Below are positions 23,301-34,255 of a DNA stretch of 64,000 nt, piece by piece. Numbering within the stretch: the first letter of the stretch is position 1; every line of letters starts with the position of its first letter. The DNA is from Aspidiotus rigidus (Eukaryota; Arthropoda; Insecta; Hemiptera; Diaspididae): assembly GCA_035079385.1 (NCBI GenBank), contig JAVHKY010000010.1, forward strand, positions 496,001-560,000. The letters run 5' to 3'. The notes beneath the pieces were generated by a model. It saw only the letters and a program-made list of their open reading frames with translations. It searched no databases and had not been told where the DNA came from. The position numbers were made by a program, and so were the translations under genes.

Positions 23301-24372
23301 TTTTGGAATGGCAGTAGGGAACCCGCAAGTTCCGCGCCCCGCGGCAAAAGAAGTGCTTAAAATTAGAAGTCGGACACTCGTAACTTTTTTCGAAGGTCAA
23401 AATTTTTTCCAAGTCCCCCTCCGATCATATATAGCTCGTAGGTCGACATTTTTTTAGACCCCCTCCTACAGCTCGAAACTCGAAATTTTATAAGTCCTGT
23501 TATCTTAGGTTGATGACGGCATCAACCTCGGACGTGCTCGCGCTCGTGGACGCCGAAATTTCCTGAAGATGCTCCCCAACAAAAGGGTTAGCGGGTTCCC
23601 CGCTGAAAAATACTGAACTTTTTTCCTTTCTTATTTCTTCTATTCCTAATTTTTTGATCTACAGCAAGATGGTCAATTACCTCTTTATGTAGGTCGACGA
23701 ATTTCCAATTTAATTTTTTTTTTTTTTTTTTTTTTTTCCAAGACATGGAATAGGAAAGTAACAAGCCTGAGCTCTAACCCGGTCTGGCCGGGCAAGGGTA
23801 AAAGAATTTGAAGCCAGGCCAAATATTTGGTCCATATAAATTGAAGGCCGGGGCAAAAAATTATACGCGCAATATCAGGCCTGCAAAGAAAAGAGACTAT
23901 AAGTTATGTCCAGGCGATTTTCTGTCCATTGTTTCCGAAGAGGAAGGTACCCCATGAAATTGATTGTCTATAATATTTAGAGATAAGTAGGCCTACTGTA
24001 TATTATTAAAAAGATTAAGTGGTCGGGAGTTCAACGCTTTCCTCATTGAGCAACCAATACAAAAACAACAGAACAAAAAAAAGAAAAAAATCAAATCTAT
24101 CATTATACGATGAAGAACTTGACACTTAAATTATAATTAGGTACTAAAATTCAGATCACTTGTATCTACCACGAGTCTGATTGGGTATTTTTACCAATAT
24201 AGTCCAAATCGTGATCGTTAGCTAGAAATATATTTTAAACATTGTATTTACTTACAAGTATCGGTACGTTGAACGCATTTATAGAAATTAAAATACTCCA
24301 CAGCGAGATAAAACCCAATTGAACAGAACAAATGTTAAATTTTGCAGATATCGAACGAAAAGGTAGCATCAT
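20376..24372 (-). CDS. Regucalcin / SMP-30-like six-bladed beta-propeller, secreted form
   Basis: SMP-30 proteins are metal-dependent lactonases (gluconolactonase, and luciferin-regenerating relatives in insects). Exons on the minus strand: 24372-24256, 22823-22655, 22447-22241, 21253-21026, 20829-20714, 20594-20376; phases 0, 1, 1, 1, 0; about 351 residues. Metal and substrate residues of the family are all present: E in LELGEGPHWD, N and D in VRLNDGK, N in LSNGLCW, D in GNPDGMTID. FGGKHLTDLYITT matches the last blade. The first exon encodes a hydrophobic leader (LGFISLWSILISINAF) absent from the cytosolic vertebrate protein, so I infer a signal peptide. The introns host a hairpin element (21602-21934), a TIR element (23317-23601) and a T24 tract (23714-23737). 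Propeller exons are very sure; the leader exon is a good phase-0 fit but inferred. Confidence 0.9.
21487..21502. repeat. Poly-C tract in regucalcin intron
   Basis: A C-run of about 13 bases interrupting the intron between exons 3 and 4. It is one of several G/C homopolymers in the window (also near 32.67, 50.14, 53.68 and 62.45 kb). Confidence 0.8.
21602..21934. mobile_element. 333-bp near-perfect foldback element in regucalcin intron
   Basis: The left arm CGTTCCATATTGCATATTTA and the right arm (minus strand) CGTTCCATATTGCATACTTA pair and continue through TTTGCCTGAT and GTGGGCTTTCT. Inner segments also pair: GAGGAAGGATAGAAGTACGT against AAGAAAGGATAGAGTACGTG. Almost the whole unit folds into one long stem, the plan of a foldback MITE. 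No duplication was identified at its edges. Confidence 0.75.
23317..23601. mobile_element. TIR element, about 285 bp, in regucalcin intron 1
   Basis: Short terminal inverted repeats GGGAACCCGC and GCGGGTTCCC bound a unit. Its interior phrase 'tcgaaggtcaaaattttttccaagtccccctccga...tatatagctcg' is the complement of the repeat at 50.33-50.62 kb. The perfect ends are only about 10 bp, so boundaries are tentative. Confidence 0.45.
23714..23737. repeat. T24 tract, possible retroposon tail on the minus strand
   Basis: Twenty-four T residues. Read on the minus strand this is an A-tail preceded by a GC-richer segment (about 23760-23880: 'gcccggccagaccggg') unlike its surroundings, the layout of a short retroposon. 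No polymerase III box is convincing. Confidence 0.4.
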
Positions 24373-25615
24373 TCCAATTATTGTTCACTTTATCGAATCT
24401 TGAGAAAAAAAAAGGATGAACACCGTACAAACCAGTAGATCTACAAATGTTAGGAATTAAAACAGTGTAGGTATCAGGTGTTGCACCGTTGTATTGCACA
24501 TTGAAGATATACCTAATTATATATCCGCTCGATGGTATAACCTACACACAATGGAACGTCTCGCCGTGTCCGCTTGATGATAATTCACAATGATGTTTTT
24601 TGTCACCTTGTCTTTAAATAGGTAGGTGATTCGTTTCAGTTTTAGTGGACAGCGATAACAGAAGTTGATTGAGATGGATTAAAGGGTTTTACGCGACCAC
24701 TCACGTTATTTTCTGAAAATCATAAGGCCTCTCCAACTGAACAATGAGGATTTACGCACGAAAAAAAAAAGAACTTCGCTCCTCCATACTTCATTGCAAA
24801 TTACCTACGTTTCATAAATAATGAACCAGACACATTGAGCTAAAATATAATCATTTACGTTTTCTTTCGTGAAAAATAACAAAAATTAGTGTGACAGATT
24901 CTCTTACCCTTATACATGGATAAAAGACCGAGGTTGTAGAAGTTTATTGGTGATCCGTCTCCTATTGAGGAGTAGACAGGTTCTGAGTTTTAATTCGTAC
25001 CCGGATATCACGTCAAACAAATTTACTGACGAGGCGATAAATTTTGAAAAATTCGTTTTCAAAAGTAATTTGTTATGAATATTCACTAACAAATTCTTCG
25101 TCATCGCCATTTATTTGATAAGGGATTTTCATTAAGAAAGGTAACGTATACTTTGAGGTCAATGTTGTAAGTACTTAGCATTCATGGTTTACAGGTTTTC
25201 AGACATAAATTACTCAGTTCGCGATAAATTTCGAATGTTTCCTAAAGTACTGTGACGTACTTCCTTATTTTTCGTTTCATGTCAAAAGAATATACGAACT
25301 GAGCGAACACAGCGAAAAAGGGATTAAAAATGTTAGAAAATCAATTTAATTCGGTAACAAAACAAGATAAGATTTTGAACTTCACGGCGTTTTGAGAAGA
25401 AAACATAAAAACTAATAACCGAGCCTCCATATCTTTCAAGGCGTCGACAGAACATTAAAATAAAATTAAAGATAATGTTATAATCTATTCTTCGCTTCTT
25501 TGGAAAAGTGCTCTCCCGTTTACATAAGTTAGAGAACTTTATAAATCCCAACGCAACGTTTTTAGAATACCTATGTAAAAATGAGAATTCGAATAATTTT
25601 CCCAACGATACTTCT
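24373..25615. other. Intergenic between regucalcin start and Ku80 stop
   Basis: Upstream region of regucalcin and 3' region of Ku80. No further gene is supported; the minus-strand frame 25110-24910 has no recognisable content. Confidence 0.45.
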
Positions 25616-28600
25616 TCACAAGTCATCCAACTGAAATTTAATAAAAAAGTTATTAACAAACGAATACCACTTGGTTATAAAACTCAAATAAAAAATGTTC
25701 TCTCACCCAATTATCATTATTTGACTCCGTATCGATAGATCCGTAGAGACTGTCAGCTTCGTCATTTTTAGAATCAACTTTTGCAGATTTCAAGAATTCT
25801 TCGACCATTTTATCATCCATATCTGACAGAGCTGATTCTGTTTGCGAAATATAACCCAATTTTTCTAGAACAAGAAAATACGAAAAATTTACTAGTAACA
25901 TTAAGTAGGGAGAGAGAGGAAAAAAACGAAGAAACGACGCTGTATTTCAAAATTAAATCCTCGTAATTACTGACGGAAGAAATACCACTTGGATACGAGC
26001 TATTCAACCGAATTTTCATACTATAAATTTGTTTATGTTAGCTCGTTCCGAAGATAAGACATCGACGGAATTAATGTCAAGTAGAACTTCGTTGTATGCA
26101 AAATTTTCGAACAAAAAGGAATCATATTTATTCTTTAAAAAATAAAACCGATCACAATATCAACACAATCATGTTTCACCGACTTCATAAAATATAACCC
26201 TGAATCAGAGAAACTTGTAAAAATAATTATCAGCCTACCAAAAATTAAAAAAGGGTAGAGCAAATACTAAAATTTACCATTAACCATAGCGTCCCAAAAT
26301 TTGCTCAGATTTTCTTTTTCAATTGTTTCCTTGATACGTGGAATCCAGTCGTTATAAATCTCCGGATTTTTAATCGAACATTTTTGACGTAACGTCTTCA
26401 ACTTGTTCAGGAAGTCGTCAAACTTTTCCGGTTTTATACTCAAAGCATCTTCAACGGCTACCTGCATCGACTGGTACTCTGAAAAATGAGACAAAAAAAT
26501 TTTCAACTGCACGAATTTGCAATGACGAATGTACAGTAAACATTAGATGGACATACCGCTTAAGGAATTCGAGCTACCGTCAGAACTGACTCCTGGTTTA
26601 GGAAATAGGGTACTCCCACTGATTTGAAGATCGGAAACCTGATCTATATCACTGTCTCTGTTCCAGAAAAAAAGAAATTGTTCATAGCACGTTTTTACAG
26701 TTTAAGGAGAAATAATTGTACATCATCGTACTTGCTGAATCTGCCTTTGGTATGTTTGATTACTTTCTGAAGTGGGAATTTTTCTTTCACTTCAAGTAAC
26801 GCCGCTTTGCTCTTCTCAACAACAATAGGTTTTGGTTGCATAGCTCGTTTAATATCAGTCATAATTTCTTCTGGAATATCTTCTTTAGGATACATGCACT
26901 TATGACCAAGACATCTTAATAAATACTGTTCATGCGGATCATACGTATTGGTTATGTCGTACATCTCCTCATCTCTAGAATACGAATACAGAAATTAGAT
27001 GGAGCGGAATACATTATTAGGTGGGCGTTTTTTTTCTACTGTACCCATCGATTTGGTCGAGATCCATCGCATCTATGAGATTATCTACAGCTTTCATCTC
27101 TTCGTCAGTGACCTGTGTTTTATTCAAGCTTGGAAATCGATATACGTGTTCATCCTCAGCAAAAGGTAATTGAGCATAAACTAAATACTAGGAAGACAAA
27201 GAAAACATCTAAATGAAACATTAGTATTAAATTCATGAATTATACTAAGCTTTGGTCAAAACTTCAATGGTCTAAACAGCGTGAACCAATATTTAGGCTC
27301 TTGTATACTCTCCATATTTTTTTCCTTTCTTTTTGTGATTAGTAAGATAGATAGAAAAGATTTACAATTTCTTAGGGAATCAGCCTGGTTTATTTCACAT
27401 AAGTGCATTCGACTCTCTTTAGCTGACCAGTTTTCATTCGGAGGACATGTACAATAAAACTTACTCGCGCGTCTTCGGTAACGTACGGATACAACGCTCC
27501 AATATAGGCGGCTGAATTATTGTTATATACTCGGCGCGCTATTCCAACAAAATTGTTCTCGTACATAGCTTGTATTAGAGCTTGTAACATATGATCTCCA
27601 ACATCATCATCTTGTCTAGCTAATACAATGTGCGTGCCATCTCCCATCAATATAGTCTGCGGTACCGTTTCTTTCTTAGCACAGCCTATTAAATATAATC
27701 CTTTAGGGCCACTTTTGTAGGTCATGGACTCTTTGTCGATATCCGAAAACGGTACAATTGTTGTTCCAAATAAATATGCGTCGATTAATTCTTCCTTATC
27801 AATCGTTACTTCCGTCTCAGTTGACTCATCAAATTTCATATAGGCTGTCTCCTTTTGCACAGCTGCATTTGCATCATCGATAGCGCCGAGAGTCCATTTA
27901 AATGCTTTCGGTTCGGCAATTTTCTTGAAAGTACGGATCGGGATTTTGATTCTCGACGAGATGTGAAACATAGCATTCCAAGGCGTAGGTTTGGTCACTT
28001 TTTTCGTTAAATTTTCGAGCTCCTTGAAAGCATCTTTGAAACTACATAAGGTACCATCAAGCTGCAAGAAACCTTTACGTTCATCGAAAGAATTTGAGGT
28101 ACACTGCAAGACTTTCACAATATAATTACTTTGTCGACCATATTTGAAATGATAGTTTCACCTCGGCCACTTTCAGAGCCAACACTTCCGCTGGAAACAT
28201 GGGCTGGGACATCCGGACCACTAGGCAGAAAAATTCCGATATTGAATTTTGAGTACAGTTTTACAATTTTTGTAAATTTCATCAAATACTCACATGACGG
28301 TGATTTCGATATTCATTTCTTTTAATTTTTTGGTGATGAGGTCTACTTGATCATCGTTTACGTTATTATGAAAGTTTGAAAATAGGACAATTTTACGAGC
28401 AGAATATGCTTTCACTCTGTGAATACATAAAATCTCAGTTACAAAAGAAGCTGATAAAGAACTTCATCTAGTTCAGAATCAATCGACTTACTCGCTTTCG
28501 TCGCACATGAACTGAATGGCAACGACGATAGCGTCTAACCAGTCGCCAACATCATTAGGATTAACTTTGAGAGTATCTACCTCTCTGAGAATTTCAGCTT

Positions 28601-29002
28601 TTACGACCGAAAAATGCTCACTTTTCACGTCGATACCACGGTATTCGTCGTTATTCGCCAATTTATTATTCGTCTTTTCGCCGCCAAATGTTATCAACGC
28701 TACCTCGTCAGGAGACTGGGAGAAAAGCTATAAAATAGGTGAAAAAATAAAATTTCGAGAGTATTTCACGTCAGTTTCTAGCAATCAAATGATCATACCC
28801 TTCTCAAAAGAATTTGCATGCAGCAATTTCTGGAAATTTTTAAACATTCGTCATTGTCACTGGTAACTTCGCTCATATTTTTACCAACATCTTGTAGTAA
28901 AAGGACACACTCCTAAAAAGAGAATATAAAGTTAGAATCGTCAATTTGAGACGTCTAGTGACGAAAATTTCTGTAGCTTACCGGCAGAGGTTTTCGCGGC
29001 AT
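25616..29002 (-). CDS. Ku80: Ku80 (XRCC5), DNA end-binding subunit
   Basis: Ku80 pairs with Ku70 to form the ring that threads onto broken DNA ends and starts non-homologous end joining. Exons on the minus strand: 29002-28982, 28912-28799, 28727-28492, 28416-28294, 28220-28130, 28061-27465, 27187-27045, 26974-26732, 26657-26557, 26478-26278, 25864-25707, 25630-25616. Phases all agree; about 680 residues (human 732). The N-terminal vWA-like domain has LLLQDVGKNMS, DEVALITFGG and ARKIVLFSNF. The beta-barrel core has FGTTIVPFSDIDKESMTYKS, LYLIGCAKKETVPQ, ALIQAMYENNFVGIARRVY and YLVYAQLPFAEDEHVYRFPSL. The Ku80 C-terminal helical domain includes KFDDFLNKLKTLRQKC and NLSKFWDAMVNG/E. The last exon is only LDDL-stop, giving an acidic tail like the DNA-PKcs-binding end of vertebrate Ku80. 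Exon 8's donor (26732) was chosen by phase over a nearby GTAC at 26721. Confidence 0.93.
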
Positions 29003-30839
29003 GTTGCAATTCTTCAAACTAGAGGACAACCAAAATGAAATCTAATTACAGTTTACAGCATATACCGGTGGAAGAATTTTTCAGCACAAAATCTGGGGTA
29101 CTGGTCGTGACTTGTGTGGTACAGAAATTTTCGCATTTGAAATCGAATTCAAAATTCAAAAATCAAAATGCGAGCGCTGCATGAAAATTTTTATTGCGTT
29201 CTTTCGTATTTCTTGAGGTGATAAGCTGTGGTGTTACGATTTCTAGCCCTCCTCGTAGGTATGTAGTGACAACACGGGTGGTGCATGAATAGTCATTTGA
29301 ATCCTTTTGATTTTTTATTTAATTGGACCTATCACAGACAAAAACTAGGAGTGAAAATGTATCGAAAAAAAATGAAATTAATCAATAATTTGTTCCTCTT
29401 TTTCGATAACTCAGATTACTGGGAATAAAAATAAACTAAAATAATTGAGAGATAGCAGCGCGTATGAGCCAACTTATAATTAATGCGTCTTTTAATATTA
29501 TCAGATTCATTTTCATGATCTTGATATTTTTTCGTCAGTCATTTCGATATGTTCTTTTGAACACCTCTCAAAATTGACAATGAAGAAATCTGTTGGTGAC
29601 AATTTTAGACCTTATCATTATTCACATTTCACAATTTCAATTCACACACAGTAAAATGTTTTCAGCCGAATAATTATCAATCCTCCCATTTCCATTTAAC
29701 GATTTTAAGCAAAATATCGTAGTATAATGGTTATACTACACTATTTCAAACGAAGAAGATAAATATGAATGAAGAAAACTGATATTCTAAAATTTATGAG
29801 AGTTAATTTTGAAATTTGCATGAGCACCTACAACGTTCTTTTGGAAAATATTATCATCATGCGTAAAAAGCGAGCACCAAAACTATATAATTTCTTTAGG
29901 AAGTTGATGCCATAATGATTTCGGATAGGTAGGCATTTTGTTTTTAGGAGACGGGCCTTCTTGAAAAATTGTATGTTCTCTTCGTGATTTTATTGTGAAA
30001 AATACTATCGCCCACGTCTACTGAACGCAATTCGATCAATCATAATATTACTTATTTATTTATTATTTTTTTTACATTGTTACCTATGTCGAAAAATATT
30101 CGCGATTGCGAGAAAAGAAACCATCACTTTTTTTCTTTTACGCCCTCTATGAGGCATTCCATAGGTATTTGTTTTCACCGGTTAAAATTACTAAAGTTTC
30201 GCGAAAATTCTCGCAAACGTGTTCCTATTACAACGTGAATACATATTACAAGTACCTCGTGTTTCTCCGAGAGAACATCTGGCACATCTCATTCAACTAA
30301 TGACACCCTTCAGCGCATCCTGATGAGCAGTTCCAACAGGCGTACTAGGGTAGCAAGCATAAAAGGCGGAGCTTTTTAGCGACGCTTTTTATGCGATAGC
30401 AGTTCTACTCTCGCTGTGTACAACTTTTGGAGAGCGAATTCGTAGTTTTGTCTCATCCGCTTGCCACTTGCTAGAAAATAAGAGTAGTACCTACGTGCCA
30501 AGTACACGTCAGATGTGACTCTCGCTAGTTTGTTTGGTTGGGTTATTATTTTGTTTAATTGCGCCTTAAAATTTTATAAGATCTTTACCATCTAGAATAC
30601 TTAGGTACTCTTCAAAAAGAAAAATACAGTATACAGGCTCGGCTTTACACCATATACAATCTATGTCAGCCAACTAATTTCTATTTGCATTATTTAAAAT
30701 ATCATTCCTTAAATTTCATTGAGCAATAGTTAAACGCAGTGTACATTATTATAGGCATTGAATCTAGTTAATAATATAATTTCTTCTGTGAAAATGTATT
30801 CATTTAATAACAATTAAAGTGATGATATGAATTGTCAAA
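29003..30839. other. Shared upstream region of Ku80 and the arrestin-domain gene
   Basis: The two genes diverge from 1.84 kb with no recognised gene. An open frame at 30106-30300 looks random. The stretch 30340-30440 ('aaggcggagctttttagcgacgctttttatgcgatagcag') is locally GC-richer and could hold a promoter. Confidence 0.4.
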
Positions 30840-33047
30840 ATGGCAATTAAAAATTTCAATATTGAATACGAGTGTGATGTTTTCCATCCCGGTCAGATGG
30901 TTTGTGGTCGCGTTTGTCTGTCTTTGGATGAGCCTACAGAATTAAAAGGTAAGACTAAAAGCTTAGAAAAATTTAATCAAAATACACTTACATTGTCGAG
31001 TTACCCTTGAAAGTTGTACCTAAACGAATTTGTGTACATTAAAACAAAGCGTGAGAATCAAACGTTTTAATTGCTACACGTGTATCGATTTCTACTGTTG
31101 AATGCACATTTAGCAGGGCTGTCTAGAAAAGAACTAGCGGATGTTGATATGAACCTTACATTTCTGTTTTTTCCTCCTTCTTCTTTTTGTAGATATTGAA
31201 GTAATACTATCTGGTAAAGCAAAATGTTATTGGATGTCCAGGGAAAGTTACGCAAATAATGAAGGAAATACTGAGTGGCGAGACAAATCGCATGCTGGAG
31301 GAGAAACCTACTTCAAGACTAAAATCATTCTCGCTGAAAAAGGTTAATATATTTAATGCTCGTTTTTAAATGTAAACCACTATAATTTCGATTCGAGTTT
31401 TATTGCAGTCAAGCGCTGGTATTTCTTGATGGACAATGACCTACATCACTTTTCTTTGTGTACATTCATTGAATACATATTATAGTAAGTACGCTCCAAA
31501 AAGGGACGTTCTCAAAACTTTTTTTTTGTCTGTGCTTAAATCTGAATCGGAACAGTTTTATCTCGCTGCAAGTTTTAAAATTAAATGGAGAGAATTTTCA
31601 GAGACGGATGCTCCTGCGAGGGCGTCAATGGCTCGGGGGCTTCGAATTTTTTGCCTTCTCTAACGGTAACATATTTATTTGTCCTATAATCAAAGCATTT
31701 ATTTCATTGTGTTTCCAGAACAAATGTACAAATTACCAGTTGGTGATCATATGTATCCATTCTCTGTCCCGTTACCAAAATCGATACCAGCTACTTATAT
31801 TGGTACCTACGGTGGTATTACTTTTTGCGGGAAAGCAAAATTAAATTCTCCATTGACCACAGATAGAACGGAGAAGAAATATTTTATTGTCGAAAATCCG
31901 TTGAACATAAATGGCCTGCCAGAATTCAATGTCAGTCATAGAATTTTGTATACCTATATAGGTACACGCTTTCATTTAGAAGATTTAAAATTCATTTAAA
32001 TATCTTATTTTTTCGTTCATTTCAGCGTTCTTTTCGCGATGAGAAAAATAAAACATTTTGTTGTTGGTGTTGTGCTAGCGGACCTTTAAAGGTTATGGTT
32101 CAGCTTCCTCGGAGCGCGTACACTAATAACGAAACAATCCCAATAACAATTGATATCGATAATGGTAGTAATGTCCGAGTGAATTCAACGGTGATACATC
32201 TTCATCAGGTATCAAAACTACTCACAAAGTTAATTAAGTCGCGTATACCATACGTACTGTACGTAGGTACTGTAGAAGTAGTGTGGCTCATTATGAGACA
32301 GTTTTCTAAGGAGGAAGTGACGTTTTCTTGTCGAATGATAGAGTTTACGAAAAACGGGAGAGAATGAAGAAAACAAGGAGAGAACATGAAAATGGCGTTT
32401 GATGAAACTGTATCAATGAACCACAAACGCTCATTTTTTTCTTACTTATGGCATGATACCTAGAATATTATCATATCTAGGAAGCTCGAGAGCGGGTAAA
32501 ATAGACAAGCTTTTTGTTTTCAATTCAGTACAAGAGTCTGTGTTACTGCGTGCGTGTAGTGTGTCAAGTAAATTAACACACACTCTTCTTGCACTAAACT
32601 GAAAACAAAATGGATGTCCATTTTACCCGCTCTCGAGCTCTACGTGATATTATGAAGCTTTCCTAGATCGAAGGGGGGGGGGGGGGTGGGCGGGGTTGGT
32701 GGTAATTCCTTTTTCTTTTGTCTCATTAAACGAGAACAGCCTAATTTTTTAAAAAATACCTCTTCAATCTTGTATTCTCTTCATTTGTGCAGAAACTTAC
32801 CTGGAAAGCAACGGATGACGTCAAATACGAGAACAACATATTAAAATCTCTCCAACTGGGTGGTGTAGCTGCGCACGAATCCAAAACGTGGAATGAAAAT
32901 TTTAGCTTAGATTCGAATAGGTACCCAAACAGTGGACATTGCAATATTTTGCTGATCAAATATGAACTGGAAATCGAGGTCAATGCGGATGGTCCCCAAC
33001 CCGAACTGGATGTGAAAATACCTCTAGTCATCGGGGATATTCAATAA
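30840..33047 (+). CDS. Arrestin-domain-containing protein (alpha-arrestin)
   Basis: Alpha-arrestins adapt membrane cargo to NEDD4-type ubiquitin ligases. Exons: 30840-30948, 31193-31342, 31719-31930, 32026-32208, 32793-33047; phases 1, 1, 0, 0; 302 residues. The N-lobe shows DVFHPGQMVCGRVCLSLDEP, GKAKCYWM, LPVGDHMYPFSVPLPKSIPA and TYGGITFCGKAKL. The hinge has KTFCCWCCASGPLKV, the conserved cysteine-rich SGP motif. The C-lobe ends in IPLVIGDIQ followed by TAA. Human ARRDC1-4 continue for about 100 residues with PPxY motifs; none is present here, so the protein is arrestin fold only. Open frames in intron 2 (31436-31663, 31608-31844) do not resemble arrestin and were left out. Confidence 0.9.
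32244..32400. repeat. Dispersed repeat, copy 1 (partner near 36240-36340)
   Basis: The phrase 'gaggaagtgacgttttcttgtcgaatgatagagtttacgaaaaacgggagaga' recurs near 36285 with about 85 % identity by eye. It lies in intron 4 of the arrestin-domain gene. Confidence 0.6.
32475..32668. mobile_element. 194-bp imperfect hairpin in arrestin intron 4
   Basis: The left arm GCTCGAGAGCGGGTAAAAT pairs with the right arm ATTTTACCCGCTCTCGAGC. Inner parts (TTTTGTTTTCAATTCAGT against ACTAAACTGAAAACAAAA) and outer ATCTAGGA / TCCTAGAT also pair. A G-run of about 11 follows at once on the right (about 32673). Confidence 0.7.
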
Positions 33048-33299
33048 GATGCTAGAAAGTTAAAATAACTCCCGAGTCTCCACAAATCTTGAAATTGTTT
33101 CCCTTGAAAAGCCAAGAAATACCTGATTAAAAACTGAATTTAGGACTAATTCCAAATTTTGTTCAATACTCTTGACTAGAACCGACTATACAAGTAGATG
33201 ACACGTAATTCTCTTCAAATTTGAGAAATGCTACACTATTGAGGAAGGTTTTATATTGTTGGCCCTTAGGTATAAAATGCATACACCGATAGTGTCCCT

Positions 33300-33545
33300 C
33301 ATTCCTTCAAAAAGGATGGATGGTTCGGTACAGGAATAACGAATAATGCAAGTTTTCTCTATTAACAGCATCTTGATTGATTTTGGCTTTGCTCTTCTGA
33401 ATGGCCGTGATAATATCAGAAGAAGAGAAATTTTCTCCATTTGTGACAAATATCCATGTATCTGTGGCAACATCGCACTCTTCTTTCATACAATCATGTA
33501 AAGTGTGAACGGAGGCACACTGAGTATAGTTGAATCTGTCGCTAT
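33300..33545 (-). CDS. Unassigned open segment, cysteine-containing, possible terminal exon
   Basis: About 80 codons are open on the minus strand, ending at TGA (33307-33309). They include TQCASVHTLHDCMKEECD and NGENFSSSDIITAIQKSKAK. Composition looks protein-like and the segment follows a possible TATAG acceptor near 33552. It lies downstream of, and on the same strand as, the LTR/primer-site remnant at 33727-33939, so it could belong to that element. I do not recognise it. Confidence 0.3.
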
Positions 33546-33589
33546 ATTAGACCTGGCGCGTTGGCAAAAATTACTGTCAAGGTTGATGT

Positions 33590-33939
33590 TGTGTTGATGC
33601 CGCATTTGCTTGTGTAATTGAGCTACTTGAATTTATAACATCGATTAAAGGATCAAGCATTTTACTAATTTCACTGTTATGATATGAGATCATGTAGAAC
33701 TTTTAAACAAAGTCTATATTGAACTCTCCTGTCACGGTCGCCAAAAAAATGAGGCGTGCAGAATAATCAGAGACAAAGAGTACACGTACAAGGGATGGGT
33801 CACAACAAATTCAACTAGGTACTTTATTAGTTATTAGTATTACTGCTCAATGTACCTCGATCTGCATGCATAAAAGAGTGCAGTATTGCCCCACATATCT
33901 ATATGCCATCATGATAAACGCTGCTGTGTCCTTCTAACA
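33590..33939 (-). mobile_element. LTR-retrotransposon remnant: LTR, primer-binding site, gag start
   Basis: On the minus strand, TGGCGACCGTGACAGGA (33743-33727) is the complement of an arthropod tRNA-Arg 3' end including CCA, the usual primer site of many BEL/Pao and some gypsy elements. A likely LTR of about 196 bp precedes it, starting TGTTAG at 33939 and carrying AATAAA near 33825. After the primer site an ATG opens a short gag-like frame (MISYHNSEISKMLDPLIDV) that stops after about 38 codons. No reverse transcriptase or second LTR is seen. Confidence 0.6.
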
Positions 33940-34227
33940 CAAGACATAAACAATGTTGGCCACTTCCTGAACTTGGTGAGTATCATCTTTGACTATAAGA
34001 GTATTATTAAGTTTGCTTGCAACATTCCTTCACCATTTTCTTTTCATCCTACTCCTCCCTGAACTACAATTCGCTCTAATGTTGTAGCAGTTCAAAACCC
34101 TAGGTATCTTCATTTGTAGGAGATAATATTATGAGATGAAAAATAAAGCATTAAGTGCTATAATTATAGTTAAAAAGTCAAAACATTGACGTTTGTATCC
34201 ACATCTTTTAAGTTTTATTATCACGAC

Positions 34228-34255
34228 GTTTCGACCGCATAGCGGACATCATCAG
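34228..34255 (-). ncRNA. Hammerhead-ribozyme-like core, copy 1
   Basis: On the minus strand the order CTGATGA, a hairpin-forming TGTCCGC...GCGGTC, then GAAAC matches the conserved core and stem II of a hammerhead ribozyme. Such motifs are known in Penelope-like retroelements and retrozymes. One stem II pair is mismatched and stems I and III were not established. Confidence 0.45.

Noticed and set aside
26721..26731. Alternative donor GTACAA at the end of Ku80 exon 8
   Set aside because: It would leave phase 0, and every nearby acceptor for the next exon then meets an early stop; the donor at 26731 gives the needed phase 2.
28100..28130. Direct continuation of Ku80 exon 6 upstream to 28118 as part of the coding sequence
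   Set aside because: The frame upstream carries a stop at the join; a 68-bp intron 28062-28129 with GTAATT and TTTCTTGCAG gives phase-0 continuity into exon 5.
31436..31844. Open frames in arrestin intron 2
   Set aside because: Not arrestin-like, and exons 2 and 3 join in matching phase without them.
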